Assembly (NCBI RefSeq): GCF_028021195.1
Contig: NZ_CP115668.1
Span: 682,001-746,000, forward strand
DNA: 64,000 bases
DNA from: Cutibacterium equinum
GTDB lineage: Bacteria > Actinomycetota > Actinomycetes > Propionibacteriales > Propionibacteriaceae
Reading direction: 5' to 3'
The notes under the pieces were generated by a model. The model saw only the letters and a list, made by a program, of their open reading frames with translations, was not told the origin of the DNA and made no database searches. A program made the translations under genes and the position numbers. Shown here piece by piece: positions 46,514 through 55,528 of the stretch (positions are counted from its first letter, which is position 1; each line of letters begins with the position of its first letter).

Positions 46514-47644
46514 GTGGAGCGCAGGCTTGGAGCTTCTCAGATGAGTGGTGGCACCCCTCGACGTGGCGTCGCAGTGGCTGCGATGACGGGGGCAATCATT
46601 CTCGGCACCGTGGCATCGATTGGGCCTGGCGCTCAGGCAACTCCCGACCCCATCAATCAGGCGAAGACTCGTCTGGCCCAGCTCGACGAGCAGACCGCCA
46701 AGGTGCAGGAGGACTACACCAAGGCCCAGGCGGCTCTCGACGAGGCCCAGAAGGATCTCAATCGTTCCCAGAAGGACCTCAACGCACAGTCTGCCAAGGT
46801 GGCGGCGATGCGTCAGGCTCTCGGCCGCGTCGCTCTGAGCGACTACCGCAGCGGCGGTGGCGTCTCGACGACCACTCAGCTCGTGACCAGCGGTGACTCC
46901 AGCCAGTTCCTGTCCAAGCTGGCGACTGTCCAGAACGTCACTGATCGCACCACTGAGCAGTTCCAGGGTTTCCAGGCCGAGCAGGCTCGGTTGGCTTCCC
47001 TGAAGTCGCAGGCCCAGGCTGATCGAGCCACCATCAAGGCTCAGCGTGATCAGCAGGCCAAACTGTTGGCTGAGGCCAAGAAGAAGGAGCAGGAGGCCAA
47101 GGCGGTCGTCGACCGTCTCACCGCTCAGCAGCGTGCCGAGCTTGAGCGCCGTCGGGCTGCCGAAGCGGCGGCTGCGACCGCCAGCGTCGTGTCCCGAGCT
47201 GCGCCACGTTTCACTGGCCAGCCGACCCAGCCGGTAGCTGCCAGCGCCAAGGGTGGCCAGGCCGCGATCCAGGCCCCCGCACAAGGGGTCTCTTCGCGCG
47301 CTCAGACCGCCATCAATTTCGCGATGGCTCAGATTGGCAAGCCTTACATCTGGGGCGGAACCGGGCCGACCGGGTATGACTGCTCCGGTCTCATGATGGT
47401 TTCGTGGAGCAAGGCTGGCGTCGGTCTGCCCCGTACCGCAGCCGCTCAGTACGCGGCGGGCCGCCCCGTGGCGACGTCCGACTTGCAGCCGGGCGACCTG
47501 GTCTTCTTCTACCCGGGAATCACCCACGTCGGCATGTACATCGGTGGTGGCAAGTACGTCCATGCCTCCAACCCGCGTACCGGTATCAAGATTTCCGACC
47601 TGGCGCACCATAGCTCCTACCAAGGCGCGCGCCGCTTCGGCTGA
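46514..47644 (+). CDS. Secreted NlpC/P60 peptidoglycan endopeptidase (RipC-like)
   Basis: A 376-residue exported hydrolase. A signal sequence (VAVAAMTGAIILGTVASIGPGAQA) precedes a long coiled coil (residues 45-225) that resembles the autoinhibitory helices of FtsEX-controlled hydrolases. The C-terminal NlpC/P60 domain (from about residue 260) has catalytic Cys in GYDCSGLMM, His in ITHVGMYIGGG and the third residue in YVHASNP. It would cut D-Glu-mDAP/LL-DAP stem bonds. The GTG at 46514 follows GAAGGGTAGACA; an ATG lies nine codons later. A ROK kinase follows after 6 nt. Confidence 0.92.
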   Translation: MERRLGASQMSGGTPRRGVAVAAMTGAIILGTVASIGPGAQATPDPINQAKTRLAQLDEQTAKVQEDYTKAQAALDEAQKDLNRSQKDLNAQSAKVAAMRQALGRVALSDYRSGGGVSTTTQLVTSGDSSQFLSKLATVQNVTDRTTEQFQGFQAEQARLASLKSQAQADRATIKAQRDQQAKLLAEAKKKEQEAKAVVDRLTAQQRAELERRRAAEAAAATASVVSRAAPRFTGQPTQPVAASAKGGQAAIQAPAQGVSSRAQTAINFAMAQIGKPYIWGGTGPTGYDCSGLMMVSWSKAGVGLPRTAAAQYAAGRPVATSDLQPGDLVFFYPGITHVGMYIGGGKYVHASNPRTGIKISDLAHHSSYQGARRFG

Positions 47645-47650
47645 TCCTCC

Positions 47651-48721
47651 GTGCTCAGTGTCGGTATAGACATCGGCGGCACGAAGGTCGCTGCCGGTGT
47701 CGTGGATGAAAGTGGCCAGATCCTTCGACAGATCCAGCGCCCGACTCCCTCGCACAGTCCGGAGGCCGTCGAAGACGCGATCGTCGAATCAGTCCGGGAG
47801 TTGTCCCACGGCCTGCCGATAGGCGCCGTCGGCATTGGTGCTGCGGGCTGGATAGACACCGAGCAATCGGTCGTGCGTTTTTCCCCGCACCTGGCATGGC
47901 GAAACGAGCCACTGCGGGATCGTCTTTCTCAACGCATCACCATCCCTGTTCTGGTCGACAACGACGCCAACGCAGCCGCCTGGGCCGAGTTCCGTTTCGG
48001 GGCCGGCAAGGGATCGAGAGTCATGGTGTGTCTCACCCTGGGAACAGGCATTGGTGGCGCACTGGTCATCAACGGTCGGATGTTCCGAGGCCGTTATGGC
48101 ATGGCCGGCGAATTCGGCCACATGACGGTTGTTCCTGACGGTCACTGGTGCCCGTGTGGAAACCGTGGTTGTTGGGAGCAATACGCCTCCGGGAACTCAC
48201 TTGTCAGGGATGCGCGCGCCCTGCTGGCCGAGGGTGCTCCCGGGGCTCAGAACCTGTTGTCCTATGTCGCCGATCGCAATCCTGAGAACCTTGTCGGCCC
48301 CGACGTCACCCGCGCAGGCGTCGACGGAGACCGGATGGCCATCGAACTCATAGCCGATATCGGTATCTGGTTGGGTCGTGGCATGGCCAACCTTGCTGCG
48401 GCCCTCGACCCCGATCTCTTCGTCATCGGCGGTGGCGTCAGCGCTGCCGGGGACCTGCTGCTCGAACCCGCTCGCACGGTGTACGCCCGGACCCTCACCG
48501 GTCGCGGATTCCGGCCCATGGCCGACATCCAGAAAGCTCATTTCGGCAATGACGCAGGGATCATTGGCGCTGCCGATCTGGCTCGCCACTCCATCAACGA
48601 GCCTCCCGGTCTGGCGCGCGGTTTCTGGCCGCGCCGACGCACTGCTGTTCGTCGGCCACGACGCACCCCGCGCCAAACTCTCGCTGAGACTCTCGGCGGG
48701 CCCGTCGCCCGTGACAATTGA
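47651..48721 (+). CDS. ROK-family glucokinase
   Basis: A 356-residue sugar kinase. ATP and sugar motifs are VGIDIGGTKVAAGVV, the catalytic DNDANAAAWAE, LGTGIGGALV and GEFGHMTV; the zinc motif CPCGNRGCWEQYAS is intact. It fits the actinobacterial glucokinase group. The last 32 residues (FWPRRRTAVRRPRRTPRQ...) are an Arg-rich extension beyond the normal 320-residue length. The GTG at 47651 is 6 nt after the NlpC/P60 stop, implying co-transcription, although the two functions are not obviously linked. Confidence 0.9.
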   Translation: MLSVGIDIGGTKVAAGVVDESGQILRQIQRPTPSHSPEAVEDAIVESVRELSHGLPIGAVGIGAAGWIDTEQSVVRFSPHLAWRNEPLRDRLSQRITIPVLVDNDANAAAWAEFRFGAGKGSRVMVCLTLGTGIGGALVINGRMFRGRYGMAGEFGHMTVVPDGHWCPCGNRGCWEQYASGNSLVRDARALLAEGAPGAQNLLSYVADRNPENLVGPDVTRAGVDGDRMAIELIADIGIWLGRGMANLAAALDPDLFVIGGGVSAAGDLLLEPARTVYARTLTGRGFRPMADIQKAHFGNDAGIIGAADLARHSINEPPGLARGFWPRRRTAVRRPRRTPRQTLAETLGGPVARDN

Positions 48722-48725
48722 GCGG

Positions 48726-49136
48726 CTACAGTCGGGAGTGATTGCCCCACGGGCCGTCGTCGTCGCGTTCTCGTCGGGTGATGGCCCGCCAGATCAGTAG
48801 GCCCACTCCGGCTCCTCCTGAGGTGATGGCCAGGATGAGCGCCGTTGCCGGGACGTTGACACCTCCCATGGACAACAAGACTGTGAAGATGCAGATCGCC
48901 AGCAGGATGAGCCCGACCTTCGTGGCCGGGCTCGGTGGCGGCGGTGGTTCGACGGGTAAGGGATCATCGATCTGGTCAAGATCGGGTTCCGGTTCAGGAG
49001 GGACTGGGGCCGGGGCGCGCCGTACCGGTCGGTCCTGAGGGCGAGGACGACCAGGGGCGGTGATGACCTCCCCGAATTCGCGAGCGATGAGCTCCTCGAA
49101 GGCTGCATCGACGTCCTCGCCGTCGCTTTCCATCAT
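48726..49136 (-). CDS. Acidic/proline-rich small membrane protein, unknown
   Basis: A 136-residue protein: an acidic N-terminus (MESDGEDVDAAFEELIAREFG), a Pro/Arg-rich middle (residues 28-72) and two hydrophobic segments at residues 73-120 (VGLILLAICIFTVLLSMGGV and a VPATALILAITSGGAGVGLLIW stretch). Two ATGs occur in a row at 49136 and 49133 after AGGTGGAGGG; the second has better spacing. It is convergent with the ROK kinase, 4 nt from its stop, and divergent from the acyltransferase. No family recognised. Confidence 0.7.
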   Translation of the reverse strand: MMESDGEDVDAAFEELIAREFGEVITAPGRPRPQDRPVRRAPAPVPPEPEPDLDQIDDPLPVEPPPPPSPATKVGLILLAICIFTVLLSMGGVNVPATALILAITSGGAGVGLLIWRAITRRERDDDGPWGNHSRL

Positions 49137-49193
49137 CCCTCCACCTGTCAGGGGATCCGAGGTGCCGCTAGGCTTGGTCGCCGAGGAGGCCCC

Positions 49194-49949
49194 ATGTGGT
49201 ACGAGTTCTTCAAGTATGCGCTCTTCGCGCCGGGAGTGCGAGCCCTCTGGCACCCCCGTGTCATCGGTGAGGACAACATACCCACCGAGGGCGGGGTGAT
49301 TCTGGCTTGTAACCACATTGCGACTCTCGACCCTGTCATCGTGGCGTCCATGATTGACCGGAAACTCACCTATCCGGCCAAGAAGGAGCTCTTCGCCGGG
49401 GACCGGGGATTCGGGTCGAAGGTTGTCGCCTGGTTCCTGCGCGCCGTCGATCAGGTGCCGCTGGATCGTTCGGGCGGGCGCACCAGCGTCAATGCCATGG
49501 GGCCGGTGGAACGCCGACTCGCAGAGGGTGGCCTGGTCGGTATCTTCCCGGAGGGGACGCGCTCTCCCGATGGTCGGCTGTACAAGGGGAAGACGGGTGT
49601 CGCTCGGATGACCCTGGGGTCGGGGGCTCCGGTCGTGCCGGTGGGTATCAGCGGGACCACGGTGAGGCGCAAGGTCCTCGGGATCCCGTTGTTGGATCAC
49701 CCGACGATCGTCTTCGGCAAGCCCATGCATTTTGACGTGTTGGACGATCGCGCTGACGAGACCGCGGTGCTGCGCTGGGTCACCGATGAGGTGATGGGGG
49801 CGATCAGCGACCTCACGGGGCAGGGGTATGTCGACGTGTATGGCTTCCGGGTCAAGCACGGCAACCTCAAGGGCAAGGATGTCTCGAAGTTCGTCAAACC
49901 CCGACCCGGCGGCAAGCCCGTGCCCCCGCCCCGCGTGACGAAGGCCTGA
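49194..49949 (+). CDS. 1-acyl-sn-glycerol-3-phosphate acyltransferase (PlsC family)
   Basis: A 251-residue acyltransferase. Catalytic motif NHIATLDP (HX4D) and the glycerol-phosphate motif FPEGTRSPDG are intact, with PVVPVGISG as the third block. It transfers acyl groups to lysophosphatidate or a related lipid acceptor at the membrane. Actinobacteria have several paralogues, so the acceptor is not certain. The tail (KPRPGGKPVPPPRVTKA) is basic. A degenerate relative follows 4 nt downstream, on the same strand. Confidence 0.9.
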   Translation: MWYEFFKYALFAPGVRALWHPRVIGEDNIPTEGGVILACNHIATLDPVIVASMIDRKLTYPAKKELFAGDRGFGSKVVAWFLRAVDQVPLDRSGGRTSVNAMGPVERRLAEGGLVGIFPEGTRSPDGRLYKGKTGVARMTLGSGAPVVPVGISGTTVRRKVLGIPLLDHPTIVFGKPMHFDVLDDRADETAVLRWVTDEVMGAISDLTGQGYVDVYGFRVKHGNLKGKDVSKFVKPRPGGKPVPPPRVTKA

Positions 49950-49953
49950 TCGT

Positions 49954-50673
49954 ATGAACTGGTTGCGCCGATCCCATGGCGAGGTCACGGGTCAACCCCT
50001 GCCCTCCCACCCCGTGATTGTTGCGGTTCACCTGCATCGTCGTGCAGATCTGGTGACGGCACAGCAGTGCCTGTCGGCAACGAACCGGAAGGTCTACCGG
50101 ATGTCGGGACGTCGCGCCAAGGGTTCGCACTTCCACGCTGAGGCGCGAGAGCACCTGGCTCAGGGATACGTCGTCGTCATGGCCCCTGAGGGGTTGCGCA
50201 GCTGGGCGGGCCAAATTCATCGCGTTGACGTTGACGTCGCCCGGTTGGCGCTGGATGCCGGGGCTCTCGTCGTGCCAGCTCACGTCGCCGACGGAAACCT
50301 TGTTCTTGGCAGCCCGGTGGATCTGTCTCGGCACGCCGCCACCCCGCACTCTCACGCTGTCGTGAGGGCGGCAGCTGACGACATTGCCCTGGCGCTGTGT
50401 GAACTGACGGGATTGACCTACCGGGACCATCCAGCGGTGCGCGGAGATCTGCGGCCCCGCCCACTCATCTGGTTGTCTCACATGCGCAAGCTGAGAAGGG
50501 ATCGCAAGAGGCTCCGTCAGGTTGAGCAGGAACGTCTGCGGCAGGAGAGCGCCCGTGACGCCGAGGAGCTGGCCCGCGAGGAGGAGAAGGCCCGATTGGC
50601 AGCGCAGCTGCAAGCCCGCAAGGCCTCGCTGGCCGATCGGCTGGCCGAGCACGACATTCGTCCGGGCCGGTGA
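49954..50673 (+). CDS. Degenerate PlsC-like acyltransferase homologue with coiled-coil tail
   Basis: A 239-residue protein that follows the PlsC outline of the upstream gene but has lost the active motif: VAVHLHRRADL stands where NHxxxxD should be, though MAPEGLRSW still resembles FPEGTRS and LVVPAHVADG the third block. Residues 170-230 form a charged coiled coil (RKLRRDRKRLRQVEQERLRQ). Start ATG at 49954, 4 nt after the previous stop. Likely a partner or regulator of the active enzyme, or an enzyme with altered chemistry. Confidence 0.7.
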   Translation: MNWLRRSHGEVTGQPLPSHPVIVAVHLHRRADLVTAQQCLSATNRKVYRMSGRRAKGSHFHAEAREHLAQGYVVVMAPEGLRSWAGQIHRVDVDVARLALDAGALVVPAHVADGNLVLGSPVDLSRHAATPHSHAVVRAAADDIALALCELTGLTYRDHPAVRGDLRPRPLIWLSHMRKLRRDRKRLRQVEQERLRQESARDAEELAREEEKARLAAQLQARKASLADRLAEHDIRPGR

Positions 50674-50772
50674 ACACATGGAAGCCGCGGGGCCAGGTGC
50701 ATGACACCGTGAAGTCCATCCCTGCGTGAAGTGGAACCGGCGATGGCGATGATGGCAAGTAGACTCCCGGCC

Positions 50773-52167
50773 ATGTCCCAGAGCGTTCCCAGTCTTGAGG
50801 TCCTCAACGCCCTGCCACGGGTCCAGCAGCCCAATTATCCCGATCCCCAGGTGGCGGCCGAGGTGATCGAGCAACTTCGCAGCTTGCCCCCGCTGGTTTT
50901 CGCGGGGGAGTGCGACGACCTTCGCGCGCATCTGGCAGCCGTGGCCAACCGAGACGCCTTCCTGCTGCAAGGCGGCGACTGCGCGGAGACCTTCGCCGGG
51001 GTCAACGCCGACAACATCAAGGGCAAACTGCGCGTGCTGCTGTCGATGGCGGCCGTCATGACCTACGCTGGCCAGCTTCCTGTGGTCAAGGTGGGTCGCA
51101 TTGCCGGGCAGTACGCCAAACCGCGTTCCAAGGACACCGAGACCCGAGGAGGCCTCACCCTGCCCACCTACCGGGGCGATGCTGTCAACGGGTTTGACTT
51201 CACCCCGGAGGCGCGGGTGCACGACCCGAAGCGTCTGGTCGGGGTGTACAACGCGTCAGCAGCGACCCTGAACCTGGTGCGGGCCTTCGCCACCGGTGGT
51301 TTTGCTGACCTGCGTGGCATTCATGCGTGGAATGCCGACTTCGTGCGTAGCTCCAACGTCGAGGCCCGATATGAGGCACTGGCATCGGAGATCGAGCGGG
51401 CCCTGGTCTTCATGATGGCCTGTGGCCTCGACGACGATCAGCTGGCTACCGTCGACTTCTACGCCAGCCACGAGGCCCTGCTGCTCGACTACGAGCACGC
51501 CATGACGAGGATCGACTCGCGCTCCCAACAGCCTTACGACTGCTCGGGGCACCTGTTGTGGATCGGGGAGCGGACTCGCCAGCTCGACGGTGCCCACGTC
51601 GAGTTCCTGCGCCATGTGCGCAATCCGCTGGGGGTCAAGCTCGGCCCGACGACGACGGGGGAGGACGCCGTAGCCATTGCCGAGGCTCTTGATCCCGACC
51701 ATGAACCTGGTCGTCTCACCTTCATCACCCGGATGGGCAGCAAGGCCGTGCGTACCACCCTGCCGAAGGTCATCGAGGCGGTGGAGGCCACCGGTCGCAA
51801 GGTGGTGTGGAGCTGTGACCCGATGCACGGCAACACCTTCGAGGCCGACAACGGCTACAAGACTCGCTCTTTCGCGGATGTCTGTGATGAGGTCAACGGC
51901 TTCTTCGATGTTCACGAAGAGCTGGGTACCTGGCCTGGTGGCGTGCACATCGAGTTGACTGGTGACGACGTCACGGAGTGTTTGGGAGGCATCGACAAGC
52001 TCGCCGAGGCCGACCTGGCGAATCGTTACGAAACTGCTTGTGACCCGCGTCTGAACCGCAACCAATCCCTGGAACTGGCTTTCATGATTGCCGAGAGGTT
52101 GGCCGATGGTCGTCTCAAGCGCCACGCCGTCAGCCCGCTGGCTCGGTTCCGCGGCATCGATCTGTGA
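50773..52167 (+). CDS. 3-deoxy-7-phosphoheptulonate synthase, class II
   Basis: A 464-residue class II DAHP synthase, the first enzyme of the shikimate pathway (phosphoenolpyruvate + erythrose 4-phosphate). Class II features: FLLQGGDCAETFAG with the metal-binding Cys, MTYAGQLPVVKVGRIAGQYAKPR, WSCDPMHGNT, and the C-terminal CDPRLNRNQSLELAF. The N-terminal extension of class II enzymes, used for aromatic feedback control, is present. The ATG at 50773 fits family length. It corresponds to mycobacterial aroG, which also sits near a plsC gene and the kinase pknL. Confidence 0.95.
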   Translation: MSQSVPSLEVLNALPRVQQPNYPDPQVAAEVIEQLRSLPPLVFAGECDDLRAHLAAVANRDAFLLQGGDCAETFAGVNADNIKGKLRVLLSMAAVMTYAGQLPVVKVGRIAGQYAKPRSKDTETRGGLTLPTYRGDAVNGFDFTPEARVHDPKRLVGVYNASAATLNLVRAFATGGFADLRGIHAWNADFVRSSNVEARYEALASEIERALVFMMACGLDDDQLATVDFYASHEALLLDYEHAMTRIDSRSQQPYDCSGHLLWIGERTRQLDGAHVEFLRHVRNPLGVKLGPTTTGEDAVAIAEALDPDHEPGRLTFITRMGSKAVRTTLPKVIEAVEATGRKVVWSCDPMHGNTFEADNGYKTRSFADVCDEVNGFFDVHEELGTWPGGVHIELTGDDVTECLGGIDKLAEADLANRYETACDPRLNRNQSLELAFMIAERLADGRLKRHAVSPLARFRGIDL

Positions 52168-52246
52168 GGGGTCGAGGTCAGCCAGTTCAACCACGAATAT
52201 CGCACAACTGGTTGCCGCTGGCTGACGGCGGCGAAACACTGGACAC

Positions 52247-52894
52247 ATGAGAATCACGCATCTGGGACACTCCTGCATCCTCGTCGAAGCAGCCGGGCAG
52301 CGGATCCTCGTTGACCCCGGTAATTTCAGCCAGTCCTGGCACGGGCTGACCGACCTGGACGCGATCCTCGTCACCCATCGCCACCCGGATCACGTCGATC
52401 CCGAGCACATCGGCGCTTTGGTCGACGCCAACTCTGGGGCTGTCGTGCGCGCTGAGGAGGGAGCCTGCCATGAGGTTCCTGCCCTTGACGCCGACCCCAT
52501 TGCCCCGGGTGACGTCGTACAGCTCGGTGAGGTGAGGATCGAGGCTGTGGGTGGCCGTCACGCCATCATCCATCGGGATCTGGATCCGATCGGCAATGTC
52601 GGCTATCTCATCGGTGAGGGACTCGGTACCATCCTCTTCCATCCTGGAGACGAGCTGGACGAGACTCCACGCGGAGTTGACGTGCTGGCGTGCCCAGCCC
52701 ATGGTCCGTGGGCGGCCATGAAGGAGACCCTCGACTTCGCACGATCCGTGGGTGCCCGTCATGGGTTCCTCATCCACGAGGGCCTGCTCAACGAGCGAGG
52801 TTGGCAGTTGTCCTTCGACCGTCACCAGGAGATGGTTGCGACCACGTTCCACGATCTACGAGGCGGCCAGCCCTGGGACGTTCCCGAGGACTGA
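52247..52894 (+). CDS. MBL-fold metallo-hydrolase (UlaG-like)
   Basis: A 215-residue metallo-beta-lactamase-fold protein. Metal ligands are in VTHRHPDHVDP (HxHxDH), GGRHAIIH and ILFHPGDE, with a final His in LIHEGLLN. It opens MRITHLGHSCILVEAAGQRILVDPG, typical of the UlaG-type branch that includes phosphodiesterases and lactonases. The substrate cannot be told. It stands alone between aroG and the convergent EamA transporter. Confidence 0.88.
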   Translation: MRITHLGHSCILVEAAGQRILVDPGNFSQSWHGLTDLDAILVTHRHPDHVDPEHIGALVDANSGAVVRAEEGACHEVPALDADPIAPGDVVQLGEVRIEAVGGRHAIIHRDLDPIGNVGYLIGEGLGTILFHPGDELDETPRGVDVLACPAHGPWAAMKETLDFARSVGARHGFLIHEGLLNERGWQLSFDRHQEMVATTFHDLRGGQPWDVPED

Positions 52895-52909
52895 CCTTCA
52901 GTAGACGAC

Positions 52910-53869
52910 TCACAGCATTCGGTCCATGCCGAACCTCGGAGCCCAGGCCGGATCGACCTGGGACGCCGGGGGTTCGCTGTGGGGTTGAGATACACCGCGA
53001 CGACGACGCGGCGGGCAAACAACCAGCGCCATGGCAGCCAGGATGGCCATCCCGCCGATGATGATGCGGGCGGTGAGCGTCTCTCCGCCGAAACCGATGG
53101 CGAAGACGGCTCCCCACAGCGGCTCGGTGCACATGATGACGGCGGCGCGGGTTGACTCCACGCGGGCCTGTCCCCAGCTCTGCATGAAGGTCGTCAAGGT
53201 GCCGCAGATGATGGCCAGGTAGGCCAGGGCGAGCCAATCCTGCATGTGCGTGGGAACGCTCAGACCAGTGGGCAAGGCTGCAATGGTGCAGACGATGGCG
53301 ACGGTGATGGTCTGGTAGAGGCCCAGCGACGCGACATTCGACGGGTTGGCGAAACGTCCGGTCGCGACGATGTGGCCGGCGTAGGCCAAGGCCGAGGCCA
53401 AGGTCAGCAACTGGCCGATACCGCCGAACCCGCTGCTCAGGGAGGACGGGTCAAGGGCCAGCACCCCCATACCGACCGTCGCCAGGCCGACAGCTCCCCA
53501 GACGGCACGCGACACCTTCTTGCGGAAGATGACGGCCGCCAGAAGCGGGGTGAAGACGACGTACAAGCTGGCGATGAATCCGTTCGTGGCGGCCTGGGTG
53601 CTGCTCAGCCCGATGGACTGGAGCAACTGACCACCAGCGAAGAGGACACCAAGGATGGCTCCCTTGACGATGGTGCGCGTGTCGGTACGCCAAGCCTTGG
53701 GAAAGAAGACCCCGAAAGCAGCGGCCGCGAGGGCAAAACGACAGGCGAGCAGGTTTTCTGGGCTCATGCGGGCATAGGCGCCCTTCATGACGACCAGGGT
53801 CGATCCCCAGAGGGCAGCCATGAGAAGAAGAGCAGGCACAGCAAGGCGCGATGAACGAAACCCAACCAC
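52910..53869 (-). CDS. EamA/DMT-superfamily transporter
   Basis: A 319-residue permease with ten helices in two EamA repeats (residues about 10-140 and 155-290). Typical sequences are ALWGSTLVVMKGAYARMSP and SLYVVFTPLLAAVIFRKKV, with TEPLWGAVFAIGFGGETLT in repeat 2. The start is a GTG at 53869. Such carriers move metabolites or drugs; specificity unknown. The C-terminal 30 residues are hydrophilic. It ends convergent to the MBL gene, 15 nt apart, and begins 50 nt after the kinase. Confidence 0.88.
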   Translation of the reverse strand: MVGFRSSRLAVPALLLMAALWGSTLVVMKGAYARMSPENLLACRFALAAAAFGVFFPKAWRTDTRTIVKGAILGVLFAGGQLLQSIGLSSTQAATNGFIASLYVVFTPLLAAVIFRKKVSRAVWGAVGLATVGMGVLALDPSSLSSGFGGIGQLLTLASALAYAGHIVATGRFANPSNVASLGLYQTITVAIVCTIAALPTGLSVPTHMQDWLALAYLAIICGTLTTFMQSWGQARVESTRAAVIMCTEPLWGAVFAIGFGGETLTARIIIGGMAILAAMALVVCPPRRRRGVSQPHSEPPASQVDPAWAPRFGMDRML

Positions 53870-53918
53870 GAATCACATGATACGCGGGAGAATCTTCTTC
53901 ATGCAACCCGAAATGGCG

Positions 53919-55343
53919 TCAAATCTCTTGTGAGAAGGCGTGCAACCCGAATGATTCGCTGTGATCTGTTTGCGCGACCGATGGTGTGCGAGGAAGCTCG
54001 CTGGCGGAGTACTGGGAGGACGCGAAATGGAAGACCAAGTACGCGCACAGCACCGTCACCAGGACGATGAAGACGGTCGCAAGGACCCCGCGACGACGGC
54101 GATGGACGGCGTCCTGGGCCAATCTGGAGTGGGAGGACGGCTGGTTGGTGGGTCGATACGGCGTCCGTCGCCGAGTGTGGTTGGTGGGAGAGACGGCTCG
54201 GCCCGGTCGTGAAGCAGGGCGTGGGTCCGTCGGTGACAACGGAGAATTCGGCGTCCAAACGGGGGTTCGTGGGGACGCTGGTGTGGCGCTGCTGCGCGAC
54301 CGCGTCGGTAACACTGCCGTTCCCGGATGAATCGGCTCGCTGCGGCGGGTGGCCCGATCAGTGGATCCCTGGGGGGCGTTGGTCACGGGATCGGTGATGA
54401 CGACACTGGGACGGGACACACCTGACTGCAGGGCAGCCAGAGCCGGGTCGTCAGTGTGTCCGGTCGACAGGGCGTGGCGAACGCGACGCATCAGGTCGAG
54501 AAGGGCTCGTCCATTGGAAGGACGCATGGCTGGGTCGCGCGATGTACAAGCACGCACCAGACCGTCAAGGTAGCTCGGGATGAGCCATGCGATGTCACGT
54601 TCAGCGCGGGTGCCATTGGCCAGATACTGGGAGGGAAGGGGGACGTCCTTGTTGACGTGGGCCCACGCCACCTGAATGGGGGAGTCCCCGGTATGAGGTT
54701 TGTGGCCGGTGAGCATCTCGAACAACACGATGCCGGCGGAGTAGATGTCCGAGCGCTCGTCCGAACTGCCTCGTGTCACCCGTTCGGGCGGAATGTAGGA
54801 CACCGTGCCGATGAGCTGCCCGGAGGTCGCCGACATCGTCTGATTGCCGACGGCACGCGCCAAGCCGAAGTCAGCCACCTTGATCTGGCCGCGGTCGGAG
54901 ATGAGGACGTTCTCGGGTTTGACGTCGCGATGCACCATCCCGTCCTCGTGCGCGCTGGCCAGGGCAGACACCACCGGCTCGAGGAGATCAAGGGCGCGCA
55001 CCGGGGTCAGCGGCGCCTGTTGGGTGATGATGTGACGCAAGGTGCACCCAGGCACATATTCCATGACGATGAAGGGACGATCCCCGTCCATCCCCTGATC
55101 GAAGACGGACACGACATGGGGATTGACGAGCCGGGCTGCAGCTTTGGCCTCGGAATCGAATCGCTCCGCGAGTTCCGCGTCGAGTCCCTCGTGCATGACC
55201 TTGACCGCGACGATGCGAGGAAGGCACAAATCCTGGGCTCGATACACGGTCGCCATCCCGCCACGAGCGATTTTGGACACGATCTCGTAGCGACCCTCGA
55301 GGATGTGGCCCACCAAGGGGTCAGTGCTCATGGTCATGGTCAC
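53919..55343 (-). CDS. Membrane Ser/Thr protein kinase without PASTA domains (PknL-like)
   Basis: A 474-residue Hanks-type kinase. Kinase domain at residues 15-275: GRYEIVSKIARGGMATVY, VAVKVM, HRDVKPENVL, DFGLA, and the GTVSYIPPE activation end. A Ser/Thr/Pro/Arg-rich linker (residues 290-415) follows, then one helix (VLATVFIVLVTVLCAYLVF) and only about 45 outside residues with no PASTA repeat. The GTG at 55343 follows GAGG at 7 nt; ATGs at 55337 and 55331 are alternatives. Position beside idsA and aroG fits pknL. Confidence 0.9.
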   Translation of the reverse strand: MTMTMSTDPLVGHILEGRYEIVSKIARGGMATVYRAQDLCLPRIVAVKVMHEGLDAELAERFDSEAKAAARLVNPHVVSVFDQGMDGDRPFIVMEYVPGCTLRHIITQQAPLTPVRALDLLEPVVSALASAHEDGMVHRDVKPENVLISDRGQIKVADFGLARAVGNQTMSATSGQLIGTVSYIPPERVTRGSSDERSDIYSAGIVLFEMLTGHKPHTGDSPIQVAWAHVNKDVPLPSQYLANGTRAERDIAWLIPSYLDGLVRACTSRDPAMRPSNGRALLDLMRRVRHALSTGHTDDPALAALQSGVSRPSVVITDPVTNAPQGSTDRATRRSEPIHPGTAVLPTRSRSSATPASPRTPVWTPNSPLSPTDPRPASRPGRAVSPTNHTRRRTPYRPTNQPSSHSRLAQDAVHRRRRGVLATVFIVLVTVLCAYLVFHFASSQYSASELPRTPSVAQTDHSESFGLHAFSQEI

Positions 55344-55528
55344 GATTACGCCTCACGCACGGTCGGGGAAGAAGGGTGTGCGGCCCACCTCGAAGTGTAT
55401 GCGCAGTCTCCACGAGCGGATCGCAGCGCGACCCGGCGAGTCCTCAGGCCGCACTCGTGACTGTCGCCCGTCGTCAGGGGTCCCCAGCTCCCTCGTGACG
55501 GCTCCGTCGCTGGTCTGGGGCAACTGCC

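Noticed and set aside
52177-52226. Long-loop inverted repeat between the DAHP synthase and MBL genes
   Set aside because: Only 9-bp arms with a 32-nt loop and competing pairings; not convincing as terminator or operator.
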